Shown here: piece after piece, positions 35,799 through 44,012 of the stretch
Position numbering within the stretch: position 1 is the first letter of the stretch
How the letters are laid out: every line of letters starts with the position of its first letter
Source of the DNA: Sphingorhabdus rigui
GTDB taxonomy: Bacteria > Pseudomonadota > Alphaproteobacteria > Sphingomonadales > Sphingomonadaceae
Reading direction: 5' to 3'
Assembly: GCF_014196595.1 (NCBI RefSeq)
Contig: NZ_JACIEA010000001.1
Coordinates: forward strand, 216,085 to 280,084
Length of the DNA stretch: 64,000 nucleotides
Translations under genes and position numbers: made by a program
Notes under the pieces: model-generated
Database searches by the model: none
What the model saw: the letters and a program-made list of their open reading frames with translations, nothing else
What the model was told of the DNA's origin: nothing

Positions 35799-36559
35799 TC
35801 TCCCTTGGAGGCGGTTTCATCCGCCTTCGATGCCGCATTGCGCTTTGCGTCAACCTGAACAGTATCTACGCCAAGCGCGCCAGCCATTTGTTGCGAACGG
35901 CTGCGCAGCGACTCCGGCAGGTCCTCCTGCTTGGCAATTTGGGCAAAAATCGGGCCAGCCAAATTGTCCTTACCCATCTTCAGATAGGCCAATGCCGTCA
36001 GTTCACCCGCGCTGCCGAACCATGCATTGCCGGGGGTCGCAAGTGGCTTCAACCGGTCAATAACCTGTTGCGGCGGGATCGAATCAAATTCAGCGCTGAC
36101 TTGGCGAATGAGCGCGAGATCGCGGAATGTCTGCGGCAGGCTGCTGTCTGCCGCGACCTTTGCATATAATGCGACGGCTTTCTTAGTCTCGCCGTCTTCG
36201 CCGAGCAAATTGGCTTCGACCAGCTGCGCCATCGCGCGATATCCGGGCTGGTCCGCCTTGGCGAGTGTTGCCAGCTGCGCGCGGGCTTCTTTTTCCTGAC
36301 CGGCGCGCAATTTGTCCATCGCGTCCACGAACAGTTCGCTTTGCAAATCAGCCGCCGCCTGCTTTTGATTGTGATAGACAATCCAGCCGCCAAAGGCGAG
36401 CAAGCCCGCGGCAATTGCGGCCAATAACCAGCGTCCGTAACGTGTCCAGAAATGGGTCAGATCGCTTGCGCGGACGGCATCATCCACTTCGCGCAAAAAC
36501 GCTTCGTCGCTTCCGCTCCGGTCTTTTTCAGGGCGCTGTTCTGTCGGTGTCAAAGCCAA
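35795..36559 (-). CDS. YfgM/TPR-type inner-membrane protein
   Basis: 254 residues: a soluble N-terminus of about 40 residues (EAFLREVDDAVRASDLTHFWTRYGRW), one membrane segment at about 43-62 (LLAAIAAGLLAFGGWIVYHN), then TPR-like helices in the periplasm (AADLQSELFVDAMDKLRAGQ ...). This is the layout of E. coli YfgM, a periplasmic chaperone partner (PpiD/SecYEG) encoded before bamB. A charged, Ala-rich tail ends the protein. It is coupled to bamB by an ATGA overlap. Confidence 0.85.
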   Translation of the reverse strand: MALTPTEQRPEKDRSGSDEAFLREVDDAVRASDLTHFWTRYGRWLLAAIAAGLLAFGGWIVYHNQKQAAADLQSELFVDAMDKLRAGQEKEARAQLATLAKADQPGYRAMAQLVEANLLGEDGETKKAVALYAKVAADSSLPQTFRDLALIRQVSAEFDSIPPQQVIDRLKPLATPGNAWFGSAGELTALAYLKMGKDNLAGPIFAQIAKQEDLPESLRSRSQQMAGALGVDTVQVDAKRNAASKADETASKGE

Positions 36560-36636
36560 GAGGGCCTCCGATTGTAAATAGTCTTGATCAGTTGGAGCCG
36601 TCCTTAGCCCGACTTGGCCGGATAGGCCAGCCTGCT

Positions 36637-37503
36637 TTACGCAGGTTGATACAGCTGTTCGGGTCCGGGGAAGCTGCGGTCACGCACGCCCGCGGCATAT
36701 TCGCGCACAGCATCTTCAACGCTGACGCCCATATTGCCGAATTTTTTGACGAACTTTGGCACGCGGTCGAACAGGCCCAGCATGTCTTCGGCGACCAACA
36801 CTTGCCCGTCACATTGCGCGGACGCACCAATGCCAATTGTCGGGCAGGCAACTTTCTGCGTAATTTCAATGGCGATAGGTTCCAGCACGCCTTCGATCAC
36901 CATCGCAAAGGCACCGGCATCGGACATGGCGATGGCGTCTTCGACAATCGATTTGGCTTCTTCGGGGCTCTTGCCGCGCACGCCATAGCCGCCAAGGATG
37001 TTCACGGCTTGCGGGGTCAGGCCGACATGCGCCATCACCGGAATGCCGCGTGACGTCAGGAATTCGACCGTAGGGGCCAAAACCTTGCCGCCTTCCAATT
37101 TGACCGCAGCCGCGCCGGTTTCCTTCAACAGCCGCGATGCGTTCACAAATGCCTGCTCGGCCGAGGCTTCGTAAGACCCAAAGGGCATGTCGACGATGAC
37201 GGCGGCGTGATAGCTGCCGCGTACGACCGCTGCGCCATGCGCGGCCATCATTTCCATCGTCACCGCCACCGTGTGCGGCAGGCCGTAAATCACCTGACCC
37301 AGCGAGTCGCCGACGAGCAGCATGTCGCAATGCGGATCCATCAATTGCGCCATGCGCACGGTGTACGCGGTCAGCATGACGAGCGGTTCCTTGCCCTTTT
37401 GCTGACGGATGCGCGGCACGGTCAGCCGCTTCATCGGCGACGGCGTCGGGTTCGCACGGCTGGTTGATGTGTCGAACGTGAGCGTTTTTGAATTTGTAGA
37501 CAT
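36637..37503 (-). CDS. panB: 3-methyl-2-oxobutanoate hydroxymethyltransferase
   Basis: 288 residues. The TIM-barrel motifs are clear: KGKEPLVMLTAYTVRMAQLMD, DMLLVGDSLGQVIYG with the Mg ligand, VIVDMPFGSYEAS, VKLEGG and GIPVMAHVGLTPQ, and GIGASAQCDGQVLVAEDMLGL. It transfers a hydroxymethyl group from methylene-tetrahydrofolate to ketoisovalerate, making ketopantoate for pantothenate and CoA. An N-terminal extension of about 25 residues precedes the core. It lies upstream of yfgM-bamB-der on the same strand, with 77 bp between. Confidence 0.97.
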   Translation of the reverse strand: MSTNSKTLTFDTSTSRANPTPSPMKRLTVPRIRQQKGKEPLVMLTAYTVRMAQLMDPHCDMLLVGDSLGQVIYGLPHTVAVTMEMMAAHGAAVVRGSYHAAVIVDMPFGSYEASAEQAFVNASRLLKETGAAAVKLEGGKVLAPTVEFLTSRGIPVMAHVGLTPQAVNILGGYGVRGKSPEEAKSIVEDAIAMSDAGAFAMVIEGVLEPIAIEITQKVACPTIGIGASAQCDGQVLVAEDMLGLFDRVPKFVKKFGNMGVSVEDAVREYAAGVRDRSFPGPEQLYQPA

Positions 37504-37568
37504 GGGCCGAGGACTTAGCCGCTAAACGCACCGCACGAAAGGAAGAACGGGCGGTGTGTATGTTATAT

Positions 37569-37617
37569 TTGACTCTATGTTAAAAATAACTAACATTAAG
37601 TGCGAATCACCTAACAT
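37569..37617 (+). promoter_or_regulatory. Putative promoter with repeated TAACAT operator
   Basis: TTGACT (37569-37574) and TAACAT (37591-37596) form a possible -35/-10 pair with 16 bp between. TAACAT recurs at 37612-37617, 21 bp away (two helical turns), and inverted as ATGTTA at 37577-37582. Overlap of the repeats with the -10 element and the small XRE regulator encoded two genes downstream suggest autorepression. Confidence 0.45.
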
Positions 37618-37628
37618 GGAGTGCGGAT

Positions 37629-38051
37629 ATGTCGTTTCGTGAGAAGATTTTGTGGGCCACTTTGATATCGGGCACCGCGCCGTATTTGTGGTATTTCGGA
37701 TCTGCGGGTCTCGCTTTAGCCGCAGGGAACGGCGACACATCGCTGTCGATAGGCGGGTTGGTGAACGCGCTCTTCGTTGGCCTGATCGTCATGATTGTTG
37801 CGGTCGTTGTGGTTGCGGTCGCCAACCGAGGGCGTGGAAGCATGATTCCTGACGAGCGCGAACATCGCATCGAAAGCCGCGGTATTTCAATCTCCTACCA
37901 TATGCTCTGTACTGGCGTTGTTTTAACAATCGGCGCGGCGTGGATGGGCTGGAGCATTGTCATCATTGTTCATATGATTACCTTCACGTTCATTTTGGCC
38001 GAACTGACACGCCTGATTGTCGAAATTTATGGCCTTCGCCGTGGCTACTGA
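37629..38051 (+). CDS. Membrane protein of unknown function paired with an XRE regulator
   Basis: 140 residues with four hydrophobic segments: about 8-31, 42-65 (GGLVNALFVGLIVMIVAVVVVAVA), 86-108 (SISYHMLCTGVVLTIGAAWMGWS) and 110-132. Between segments 2 and 3 is a charged stretch RGSMIPDEREHRIESRG; DEREHxIE is found in small membrane proteins (DUF2178-like) often encoded next to small helix-turn-helix regulators. ATGGAGTGCGG precedes the ATG. The regulator gene starts 4 bp after its stop, so the pair is one unit. Confidence 0.7.
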   Translation: MSFREKILWATLISGTAPYLWYFGSAGLALAAGNGDTSLSIGGLVNALFVGLIVMIVAVVVVAVANRGRGSMIPDEREHRIESRGISISYHMLCTGVVLTIGAAWMGWSIVIIVHMITFTFILAELTRLIVEIYGLRRGY

Positions 38052-38055
38052 CCCG

Positions 38056-38271
38056 ATGGCGCAAACACCCTTCACCAACGACATCAGGACGCTGCGCTTC
38101 CTCGCTGGCGAAATGACGCAGGGCGATTTGGGCGACAAGGTGGGCGTCACGCGCCAGACCATCGCCGCCATTGAGCAGGGCAAATATTCACCCTCGCTTG
38201 AGGTCGCGTTTCGCATCGCGCATGTCTTTGGAAAGCCGCTGGAGGCGGTTTTCCAGTGGCAGCAGGACTGA
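38056..38271 (+). CDS. Small XRE/Cro-type helix-turn-helix regulator
   Basis: 71 residues from ATG 38056, which gives the usual length of this family; in-frame starts at 38029 (ATG) and 38017 (TTG) would overlap the membrane-protein gene. The motif MTQGDLGDKVGVTRQTIAAIEQGKYSPSL is the helix-turn-helix, and AFRIAHVFGKPLEAVFQW the dimerising end of YozG-like regulators. It probably controls its own operon through the TAACAT repeats upstream of 37629. Confidence 0.85.
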   Translation: MAQTPFTNDIRTLRFLAGEMTQGDLGDKVGVTRQTIAAIEQGKYSPSLEVAFRIAHVFGKPLEAVFQWQQD

Positions 38272-38301
38272 CGCGGCTGGCCTTCGTTATTGGCCTGATC
38301 G

Positions 38302-39354
38302 TTACTGGCCCCGTGCCGAAACGGCCTCTGCAACATTATCGCTGAAAATGCCGTCAATGCCGGTGGCCAAAAACGCCTTCATCTCGGCCTCTACGTCGCC
38401 AATGCCGCGCGGGTCGATGCCGGATTTTTGCGCCAGCGGCAGGAAGTAATTTTCGCGGCGGAATGTCCATGGGTGGACGGCAAGGCCGACCTTATGCGCA
38501 TCTGCCACAAGCGTCGTGGGCGTGCCCAGATTGCCGATCATCGTGCGCGGGATGACCATCGCCTTGTTCGGGCCAACGCCATCGGCATAGGTCGCGACAA
38601 TTTTCAGGCCCTCGGCAGTCGCCATTTGCGAATAGGTTAAATCGCTGCGGTCGGCGGGGCTGCCGGTGTCATCCATCAGCTGGATCAGCCGCAATTTCGT
38701 CTTGGGCCGCAATGCTTTTAGATTTTCGACCTCGAACGATTGGATGAAAATCGGCGCGTCTTTTGTGACATGGCCAAAACGGGTCAGCAGCGCCAGCAAC
38801 GGCGCCTCATGCGGCAAGCCAATCGACGCGAAATAGCTTGGGTGCTTGGTTTCGGGATAGACACCGACATTGTGCGCCTTGGCGAGCGTCAGTATCTCTT
38901 CAAAGGTCGGGATTTCAAACTGCCGGTCAAACGCCATATTGTCCTTGCGCAATTGCGGTAGGCGTTCCTTGGCACGTAGGGTCTTGAGTTCGTCCAGCGT
39001 GAAATCTTCGGTGAACCATCCGGTCATTTTCTCACCATCGATGGTCTTGCTTGTCTTGCGGTCGGCAAATTCGCGTTTCTCGGCAATATTGGTGGTTTCC
39101 GAAATCTCATTCTCATGCCGCGCGACCAGCACGCCGTCTTTCGTCAGCACCAGATCGGGTTCGATATAATCCGCGCCCTGTTCAATCGCGAGCGTGTAGC
39201 TCGCGATGGTATGTTCGGGCCGCTCACCCGATGCGCCGCGGTGGGCGATGATGATGGCTTGGCCGTTTAAGGGTTTTTCCATGGCGTGACTCTCCGGTGT
39301 CGTGCAGGCGGGCAATAAGAATAAGGCGATCAAGAGGGCGCGCAGGTTTTCCAT
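38302..39354 (-). CDS. Glycerophosphodiester phosphodiesterase, lipoprotein
   Basis: 350 residues from the ATG at 39354; an ATG at 39378 gives 8 more residues. The leader ALLIALFLLPACTTPE carries a lipobox (LPAC), so it is likely lipid-anchored. Catalytic elements of GDPDs: IIIAHRGASGERPEHT (His, Arg), ADYIEPDLVLTKDGVLVARHE (Glu, Asp, His) and YPETKHP (Glu, Lys). The GlpQ-like length and inserts suggest a calcium-type periplasmic enzyme cleaving glycerophosphodiesters into glycerol-3-phosphate and an alcohol. It follows the ArsC-like gene after 25 bp. Confidence 0.9.
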   Translation of the reverse strand: MENLRALLIALFLLPACTTPESHAMEKPLNGQAIIIAHRGASGERPEHTIASYTLAIEQGADYIEPDLVLTKDGVLVARHENEISETTNIAEKREFADRKTSKTIDGEKMTGWFTEDFTLDELKTLRAKERLPQLRKDNMAFDRQFEIPTFEEILTLAKAHNVGVYPETKHPSYFASIGLPHEAPLLALLTRFGHVTKDAPIFIQSFEVENLKALRPKTKLRLIQLMDDTGSPADRSDLTYSQMATAEGLKIVATYADGVGPNKAMVIPRTMIGNLGTPTTLVADAHKVGLAVHPWTFRRENYFLPLAQKSGIDPRGIGDVEAEMKAFLATGIDGIFSDNVAEAVSARGQ

Positions 39355-39379
39355 GCCGCCGTCATGGCCGCGCAGCATT

Positions 39380-39736
39380 TCATTTCGGCGACAAGACCGC
39401 TTCCCATTCGGATTCCTTGAAACCCACCAGCAAAGCCGTGCCGCCTTCGACGACGGGCCGTTTGATCATCGACGGGTTGGCGACCATCAAGGCAATGGCT
39501 TTGGCCTCATCAATGTCGGCCTTGTCGGCATCGGGCAATTTCTTGAACGTCGTGCCCGCCTTGTTCAGCAGCTTTTCCCAGCCAACTTGGCCAGCCCAGC
39601 GCGCCAGATGTGCTTCGGTCACGCCTGCCTTTTTATAATCATGAAAGACAAAGCTAACGCCGCGCGCATCAAGATAATTCCGCGCCTTTTTGACGGTGTC
39701 GCAATTGGGAATGCCGTAGAGGGTGATGTGTGACAT
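39380..39736 (-). CDS. ArsC/Spx-family thioredoxin-like protein (YffB-like)
   Basis: 118 residues from ATG 39736. The fold start ITLYGIPNCDTVKKARNYLD has a single active-site Cys (GIPNCDTVKKA), and the end has KRPVVEGG (the Arg-Pro cis-loop). IPNCDTVKKA is typical of the YffB/ArsC-like subgroup, which is not a proven arsenate reductase and may use glutathione. No ars genes are near. It overlaps nothing upstream; the sterol-desaturase gene ends 44 bp upstream on the same strand. Confidence 0.87.
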   Translation of the reverse strand: MSHITLYGIPNCDTVKKARNYLDARGVSFVFHDYKKAGVTEAHLARWAGQVGWEKLLNKAGTTFKKLPDADKADIDEAKAIALMVANPSMIKRPVVEGGTALLVGFKESEWEAVLSPK

Positions 39737-39780
39737 GGTTTTCTTTCTGGTGCGCCTTCGTTGGGCTGGTGACGCGCCCT

Positions 39781-40596
39781 TTAGTTTTTCTGTGGGGCTT
39801 TCGCCTCGGGAAACAATGGCCACGCCAATTGTTGGCCCAAAGTCGCGTCTGGCAGATTTTCCACCCCATAGCTTTGCGGATAGGTGCGGGTGATTTTCGC
39901 GGTGCCGAACAGGATGTCCCAAAAGAACAGCAGATTTCCGAAATTGCCTTTATAGTTCACGGCAGGGTCGCTGTAATGACGCCCATGATGGGCATGGTGG
40001 GTAGCAGGCGTTGATATCGTGCGTTCAACCACCCACATGATGGGCGAAAGCCATTTGATTTTGAGCAGCTTCGCATCCCAGGCCACATCGCTATGCGCCC
40101 CGATGATCACAAGTTGTTTGACCACAACATAGCCAGCATACACCCAGCCCAAGCCCATGTAGACCAACACGGCCGAGAACCAGATGCTTGGCATCAGCGC
40201 ATAATAAAAAATGTTGTTCCGGTAGACCAACCGGATGCTCATATAGCGGGCGTTGTGGTGCGCACGGTGCATATTGTAGAGCCACGCGAAGCTATGCGAT
40301 GCGCGGTGCTGCCAATATTGCATCATGTCATCCAGGATCAGGAACAACCCGATCGCCAGGAATATATTGATACCCGACAACATCCCACGCCATTCGGGAC
40401 GCACCGCGCCGAGCGCATAGTCGACAAATATCAAAATGGCGGGCTGGGTGAAAACCAACAACAAAATTGTGCTGACAATTTCGACAATGCCGTCGTCGCG
40501 GGTTTGCTCATTTTTCGAAAAAAGGCGGGTGCGAAATAATTCAAGCAGGCCAAAGCCTATATAAATGGCCAGAATGGCGTAGGTTGAAGTTGGCAT
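39781..40596 (-). CDS. Sterol desaturase/fatty acid hydroxylase family membrane protein
   Basis: 271 residues with about four hydrophobic segments and the histidine clusters of membrane di-iron enzymes: HRASH (QYWQHRASHS), HRAHHN (NMHRAHHNARY) and HHAHHGRH (ATHHAHHGRHYSD), with an additional His in IGAHSD. These clusters bind two irons that activate O2 to hydroxylate or desaturate lipids. Candidate substrates are hopanoids, carotenoids, fatty acids or sphingolipids. Ubiquitous in sphingomonads; substrate not assignable from sequence. Confidence 0.88.
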   Translation of the reverse strand: MPTSTYAILAIYIGFGLLELFRTRLFSKNEQTRDDGIVEIVSTILLLVFTQPAILIFVDYALGAVRPEWRGMLSGINIFLAIGLFLILDDMMQYWQHRASHSFAWLYNMHRAHHNARYMSIRLVYRNNIFYYALMPSIWFSAVLVYMGLGWVYAGYVVVKQLVIIGAHSDVAWDAKLLKIKWLSPIMWVVERTISTPATHHAHHGRHYSDPAVNYKGNFGNLLFFWDILFGTAKITRTYPQSYGVENLPDATLGQQLAWPLFPEAKAPQKN

Positions 40597-40787
40597 CTTA
40601 GTCGTGCTTTCTTGGAATGATTACGGTCTAGGCCCAGTACCCATGCACGGACGCCGAAGGCAATAACAACAGCGATGCGAATGACGAACAAAAAGGCATC
40701 ATACGAGCTAACATAGGTTTTGGACCACCCACAAGGGTGCAGATCAATTTGGTCGCCGCAAGACGAGAAGCTAGCGGTCGTGATGTC

Positions 40788-40861
40788 CGCACTGCCTGAG
40801 AATTACTTATGATGCTCCCGCCGGTCGCCGAAATCGCGCGCGCGTTTGCGCCATGCGTGAT
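40788..40861. repeat. Left copy of 74-bp imperfect direct repeat flanking the betC-MFS insertion
   Basis: Aligns with 43784-43857 at a constant offset of 2996 bp, with about 8-9 mismatches and no gaps. The similarity stops abruptly at both ends. It contains the last 17-18 codons of a DUF2805-type gene plus about 15 bp of downstream sequence. The rest of the 305-bp gap (40597-40902) holds no gene I can support. Confidence 0.85.
40803..40861 (-). pseudogene. 3'-terminal fragment of a DUF2805-family gene
   Basis: Read on the minus strand the fragment gives AWRKRARDFGDRREHHK and a TAA, against AWRKRVRDFGDRREHYK in the intact gene at 43799-44008. Of four codon differences two are silent and two conservative, so it looks like a natural allele from a related strain rather than random decay. 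Upstream of AWR the similarity ends at once, so no start or N-terminus remains. Confidence 0.75.
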
Positions 40862-40902
40862 TAATCTGCGAGGATCTGGTTTGCCGCCGAGACGGACTGC
40901 CT

Positions 40903-42084
40903 TCAATGTTGCGCACCGCGCGCAGTTGAGGCCTTGGCCGCGTCGAAGCGGCGGGCGAGAGGCCATACCACCGCGATGGCGGCTATGCAGGTCAGCGCCC
41001 CCAGTGGGCCGATTGCGGCATAGCCGCCAAAACGCTGCGCGATTGCGCCTGCAGCCAGTGACCCCATCGACTGGGCGAGAAGCCAGGTTCCGGTGGTCAT
41101 CACGGCCAAACGTCCGCTTTCGTCGCAATCATAAGCGAGACCCAGCAACATGGGATAGGTCAGGAACCAACTGACATAATAGCCCATGAAGGCCGCAGCG
41201 AAGGCCATTGGCGTGCCCACGGTGGTCAACAGGGCACAGGTCACCCCGCACGCGCCCAAAACCAAGGCCAACGGCCGGGCGCGTGTCAGCCGTGTGCTGA
41301 TCGCGGCAAGCCCCGCATTGCCAAGTGCGCTCGCCAGGGTGGCAAGCGACTGATAGCGACCAAATTCGGTCGCCGGAATGCCGATCGCGTGGGCGGTGCG
41401 TTCAATGAAGGGCCAGAGTGCCAGAGTACCAAATGCGAACAATGCCATGGCGGTGAGAACGCGCAGGCCATCCGCGCCTATCGGTGATTTGGGTTCGCGG
41501 GTATCACCGTTTGAAAGATCCGTCCCGCCAGGAAGCAGCAAAGACATCATCCCAAGGCCAGCAGAGATCGCCGCGAGGGCAAGAAACATGCCCTCCACCC
41601 CGTAACGTGCGCCAACCTGCGGCAGGCCAAGCGCAATCGCTGCAAAGAGAACCGTCTGGAACGCAATGCCGAGCGAAATCCAGCGCGCGGGATGGCTTGT
41701 TCGCCCTGCCGCAAGATTGACCGCGGAATTGAGGATGCCAAAGCCGAGCCCGGTGCCGATCCGTCCGATAAGAAGAAGGCCGAAACTGCCGGTCAGCGCG
41801 GACCCTGCCTGAGAGAGGATCACCAGCAGACTTGCCACCAGCGCCAGCAGTCGCGGATCAAGCCGCCGCGCGCGTGGCGCGATGATGAACATCGCCGCGG
41901 CATAGCTCAGCGTTTCGGCCATGTTCCAAGCGCCCATCGCAAAGGGCGAGAAGCTGAACCGATCGATGAGGCCGCCGACCAGATAGGTCGTGAAATTGTT
42001 TCCGAGATGCGCTGCGGTCGACGCCGCGCCTATGCCGATGAACGTGAAGGCAAAGGGGCGTTCCCCCAGCGCGCGCTTAGTCAT
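40903..42084 (-). CDS. MFS transporter, partner of the choline sulfatase
   Basis: 393 residues with about twelve hydrophobic segments. The start FTFIGIGAASTAAHLGNNFTTYLVGGLID and the loop RIGTGLGFGILNSAVNLAAGR are MFS-like, but the subfamily is not clear. Its ATG overlaps the TGA of betC by one base (TGATG), so the two are translationally coupled. The obvious role is uptake of choline-O-sulfate, or exchange of a product. Both lie inside the direct-repeat-bounded segment and there is no homologous transporter elsewhere in the window. Confidence 0.8.
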   Translation of the reverse strand: MTKRALGERPFAFTFIGIGAASTAAHLGNNFTTYLVGGLIDRFSFSPFAMGAWNMAETLSYAAAMFIIAPRARRLDPRLLALVASLLVILSQAGSALTGSFGLLLIGRIGTGLGFGILNSAVNLAAGRTSHPARWISLGIAFQTVLFAAIALGLPQVGARYGVEGMFLALAAISAGLGMMSLLLPGGTDLSNGDTREPKSPIGADGLRVLTAMALFAFGTLALWPFIERTAHAIGIPATEFGRYQSLATLASALGNAGLAAISTRLTRARPLALVLGACGVTCALLTTVGTPMAFAAAFMGYYVSWFLTYPMLLGLAYDCDESGRLAVMTTGTWLLAQSMGSLAAGAIAQRFGGYAAIGPLGALTCIAAIAVVWPLARRFDAAKASTARGAQH

Positions 42085-43598
42085 CAGCCCCTGACCCGCG
42101 GGAATCGGGCCATGGCCTCGAGTTCCTCGAGGTCCATATGCGCGCGCACATATTCCTCACCCGCGTTGCGCGGCGGTTGGTAATCCCAAGCCGTGGCCTT
42201 GCCGACCGCATTGGCCGCACCCACCACACGGCGAGAGCGCTGGCTCTCGATGACGGCCTTGGTGATGGCGTCGAAATCCCACCGCTGGGCAACCTCCGCC
42301 CTCAGCTCGGCGATCATCTGCGCCAATTCCGGGTCGCCCGCACGGTTGGTCAATTCTTGCGGGTCTTCCGCCAGATTGAAAAGCAAATCAGGGTCGACGC
42401 GCGAATGAATGAACTTCCAAGGTCCGCGGCGGATCATCACGAGCGGGGCGATTGTGCCCTCGCCCATATATTCACCGATCACCTCGTCATGCCCGCCCGT
42501 CCCGTTGAGGTGCGGCACCAAACTGCGCCCATCGAACGACAATGCTGGATCGACATCCAGCCCGGCGATGTCGAGCAATGTCGGTGCCAAGTCGACCAGC
42601 GAGACACTGGCGTCGACTGCGGCGGCACGATAGCGCCCGGGCGCGTGAATGATCAACGGGATGCGCGCTGCACCTTCGAAATAGTGCATTTTGTACCAAA
42701 GGCCGCGCTCCCCCAGCATGTCGCCATGATCGCCACAGACGATGACGACAGTGTTGTCCGCCATGCCCGTTTCTCGAAGAGTCTCGAGGATCGCTGCGAA
42801 CTGGTCGTCGACAAAGCTAATCGATCCAAAATAGGCACGACGCGCCGTAATGATCATTTCGTCGGTCACTTCAGACGCATCAAGGTCGCAGACGTGACGC
42901 AGGCGTTCCGAATGCGGATCCTGCTCAACGTCCGTGCGCCTGACGGTCGGCAGCGGTATGTCCACACCTTCGTACCGGTTCCAATAGTCTTCATGGATCG
43001 CATAAGGATCATGTGGGTGGGTTAGAGACACCGTCATGAAGAAGGGCCGCTCGTCCTTGTCGCGCGCGATGTCGTAAAGCTTGCGACGGGCTGTAAAGAC
43101 CACTTCCTCGTCAAAATCGATCTGATTGGTGCGGATCGTCGGTCCGGCCCCCAAAACGGAATCGAGCGAGTGGTACCAGGTCGGCCGTGTGGGAAAATCG
43201 GTCCAATCCGGTGTCCAGCCGAAGTCTGCGGGATAAATGTCGGTCGTCAGCCGTTCTTCATAGCCATGCATCTGGTCAGGCCCGGCGAAATGCATTTTGC
43301 CGGTCAAGATCGTGCGATACCCGCCAAGCCGCAGGTAATGGGCCATGGTCGGGGTTGAGGCGGGAAATTCACTGGCATTGTCAAAAGCGCCGATCCGCGA
43401 CGGCAGCACACCGGATTGCAGGGTAAAGCGTGCCGGCGCGCAAAGTGGGCTGTTGCTATAGGCGGAGCGGAACAGCACGCCTTCCTCGGCCAAGCGCGAC
43501 AAGGTTGGGGCCTTGACCGGTGAAGGGCCATAAAAAGGAAGGAAAGGCGCGGCCATCTGATCGGCCATAAGAATGAGGATGTTTGGCGGTTGGGTCAT
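42084..43598 (-). CDS. betC: Choline-sulfatase
   Basis: 504 residues. The formylglycine site is C53-A-P-A-R57, in SPLCAPARFTLQSG, with the Cys-type signature. Metal and substrate residues: ILMADQM at the N-terminus, THPHDPY and GDHGDMLGERGLWYKMHYFEG. Long stretches agree with my memory of Sinorhizobium BetC: GKMHFAGPDQMHGYEERL, TTDIYPADFGWTPDW and the C-terminal HMDLEELEAMARFPRG. BetC hydrolyses choline-O-sulfate to choline and sulfate in the cytoplasm, feeding sulfur supply and, in other bacteria, glycine betaine synthesis; betA/betB/betI are not here. No sulfatase-maturing enzyme is adjacent. Confidence 0.9.
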   Translation of the reverse strand: MTQPPNILILMADQMAAPFLPFYGPSPVKAPTLSRLAEEGVLFRSAYSNSPLCAPARFTLQSGVLPSRIGAFDNASEFPASTPTMAHYLRLGGYRTILTGKMHFAGPDQMHGYEERLTTDIYPADFGWTPDWTDFPTRPTWYHSLDSVLGAGPTIRTNQIDFDEEVVFTARRKLYDIARDKDERPFFMTVSLTHPHDPYAIHEDYWNRYEGVDIPLPTVRRTDVEQDPHSERLRHVCDLDASEVTDEMIITARRAYFGSISFVDDQFAAILETLRETGMADNTVVIVCGDHGDMLGERGLWYKMHYFEGAARIPLIIHAPGRYRAAAVDASVSLVDLAPTLLDIAGLDVDPALSFDGRSLVPHLNGTGGHDEVIGEYMGEGTIAPLVMIRRGPWKFIHSRVDPDLLFNLAEDPQELTNRAGDPELAQMIAELRAEVAQRWDFDAITKAVIESQRSRRVVGAANAVGKATAWDYQPPRNAGEEYVRAHMDLEELEAMARFPRVRG

Positions 43599-43783
43599 GG
43601 ATTGAGGCTATCGAGCCGATTTCGCACTGTCCAAGCAATCCTTCAGAAAAAGCTGAACCAATAGCGATCATAAGCGCCGCTAATCCTGTACGCCAGTTTT
43701 GCAACCATTTCGGGTAACATCCAATTCGCATGGCACATTTCGGAAAAATACTGGTGGCCGGGAATGACCTATTTTCGGTGGCG

Positions 43784-43857
43784 CGGACTGCCCGAGAATT
43801 ACTTATAATGTTCGCGCCGGTCGCCGAAATCGCGCACGCGTTTGCGCCATGCGCGAT
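43784..43857. repeat. Right copy of 74-bp direct repeat, 3' end of intact DUF2805 gene
   Basis: Partner of 40788-40861. It covers the C-terminal codons, stop and 15 bp downstream of the gene at 43799-44008. The betC gene begins 186 bp to the left. The two copies have the same orientation. Confidence 0.85.
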
Positions 43858-44008
43858 AGCTGCCGGGTTTCAGCTGCGTGCGCATGATTGCTTTTATCTG
43901 GTCCGGCGTAACGCCATGCTGCGCCGAAATCTGTGTGAAACTGATATGGTCGGACAGCGCCATTTCGACGATTTCGCTGAGCTGCGCGGGTGATAATTCT
44001 GCCGCCAT
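43799..44008 (-). CDS. DUF2805 (TIGR03643) family small protein
   Basis: 69 residues from ATG 44008, 4 bp after the stop of the GNAT gene; a TTG at 44023 would overlap that gene. The sequence AELSPAQLSEIVEMALSDHISFTQISAQHGVTPDQIKAIMRTQLKPGSYRAWRKRV fits this family, which looks like a single helix-turn-helix unit similar to transposase/regulator N-termini but is a stand-alone conserved protein. Its last 17 codons are duplicated at 40803-40861. Confidence 0.8.
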   Translation of the reverse strand: MAAELSPAQLSEIVEMALSDHISFTQISAQHGVTPDQIKAIMRTQLKPGSYRAWRKRVRDFGDRREHYK

Positions 44009-44012
44009 GCGT

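Noticed and set aside
39380-39736. Arsenate reductase of an arsenic resistance operon
   Set aside because: No arsB, acr3, arsR or arsH nearby; the IPNCDTVKKA motif is that of the YffB-like subgroup with no proven arsenate role.
40597-40802. Possible membrane-protein remnant on the minus strand
   Set aside because: One frame runs open with a hydrophobic stretch, but it has no start, ribosome site or recognisable family; too weak to annotate.
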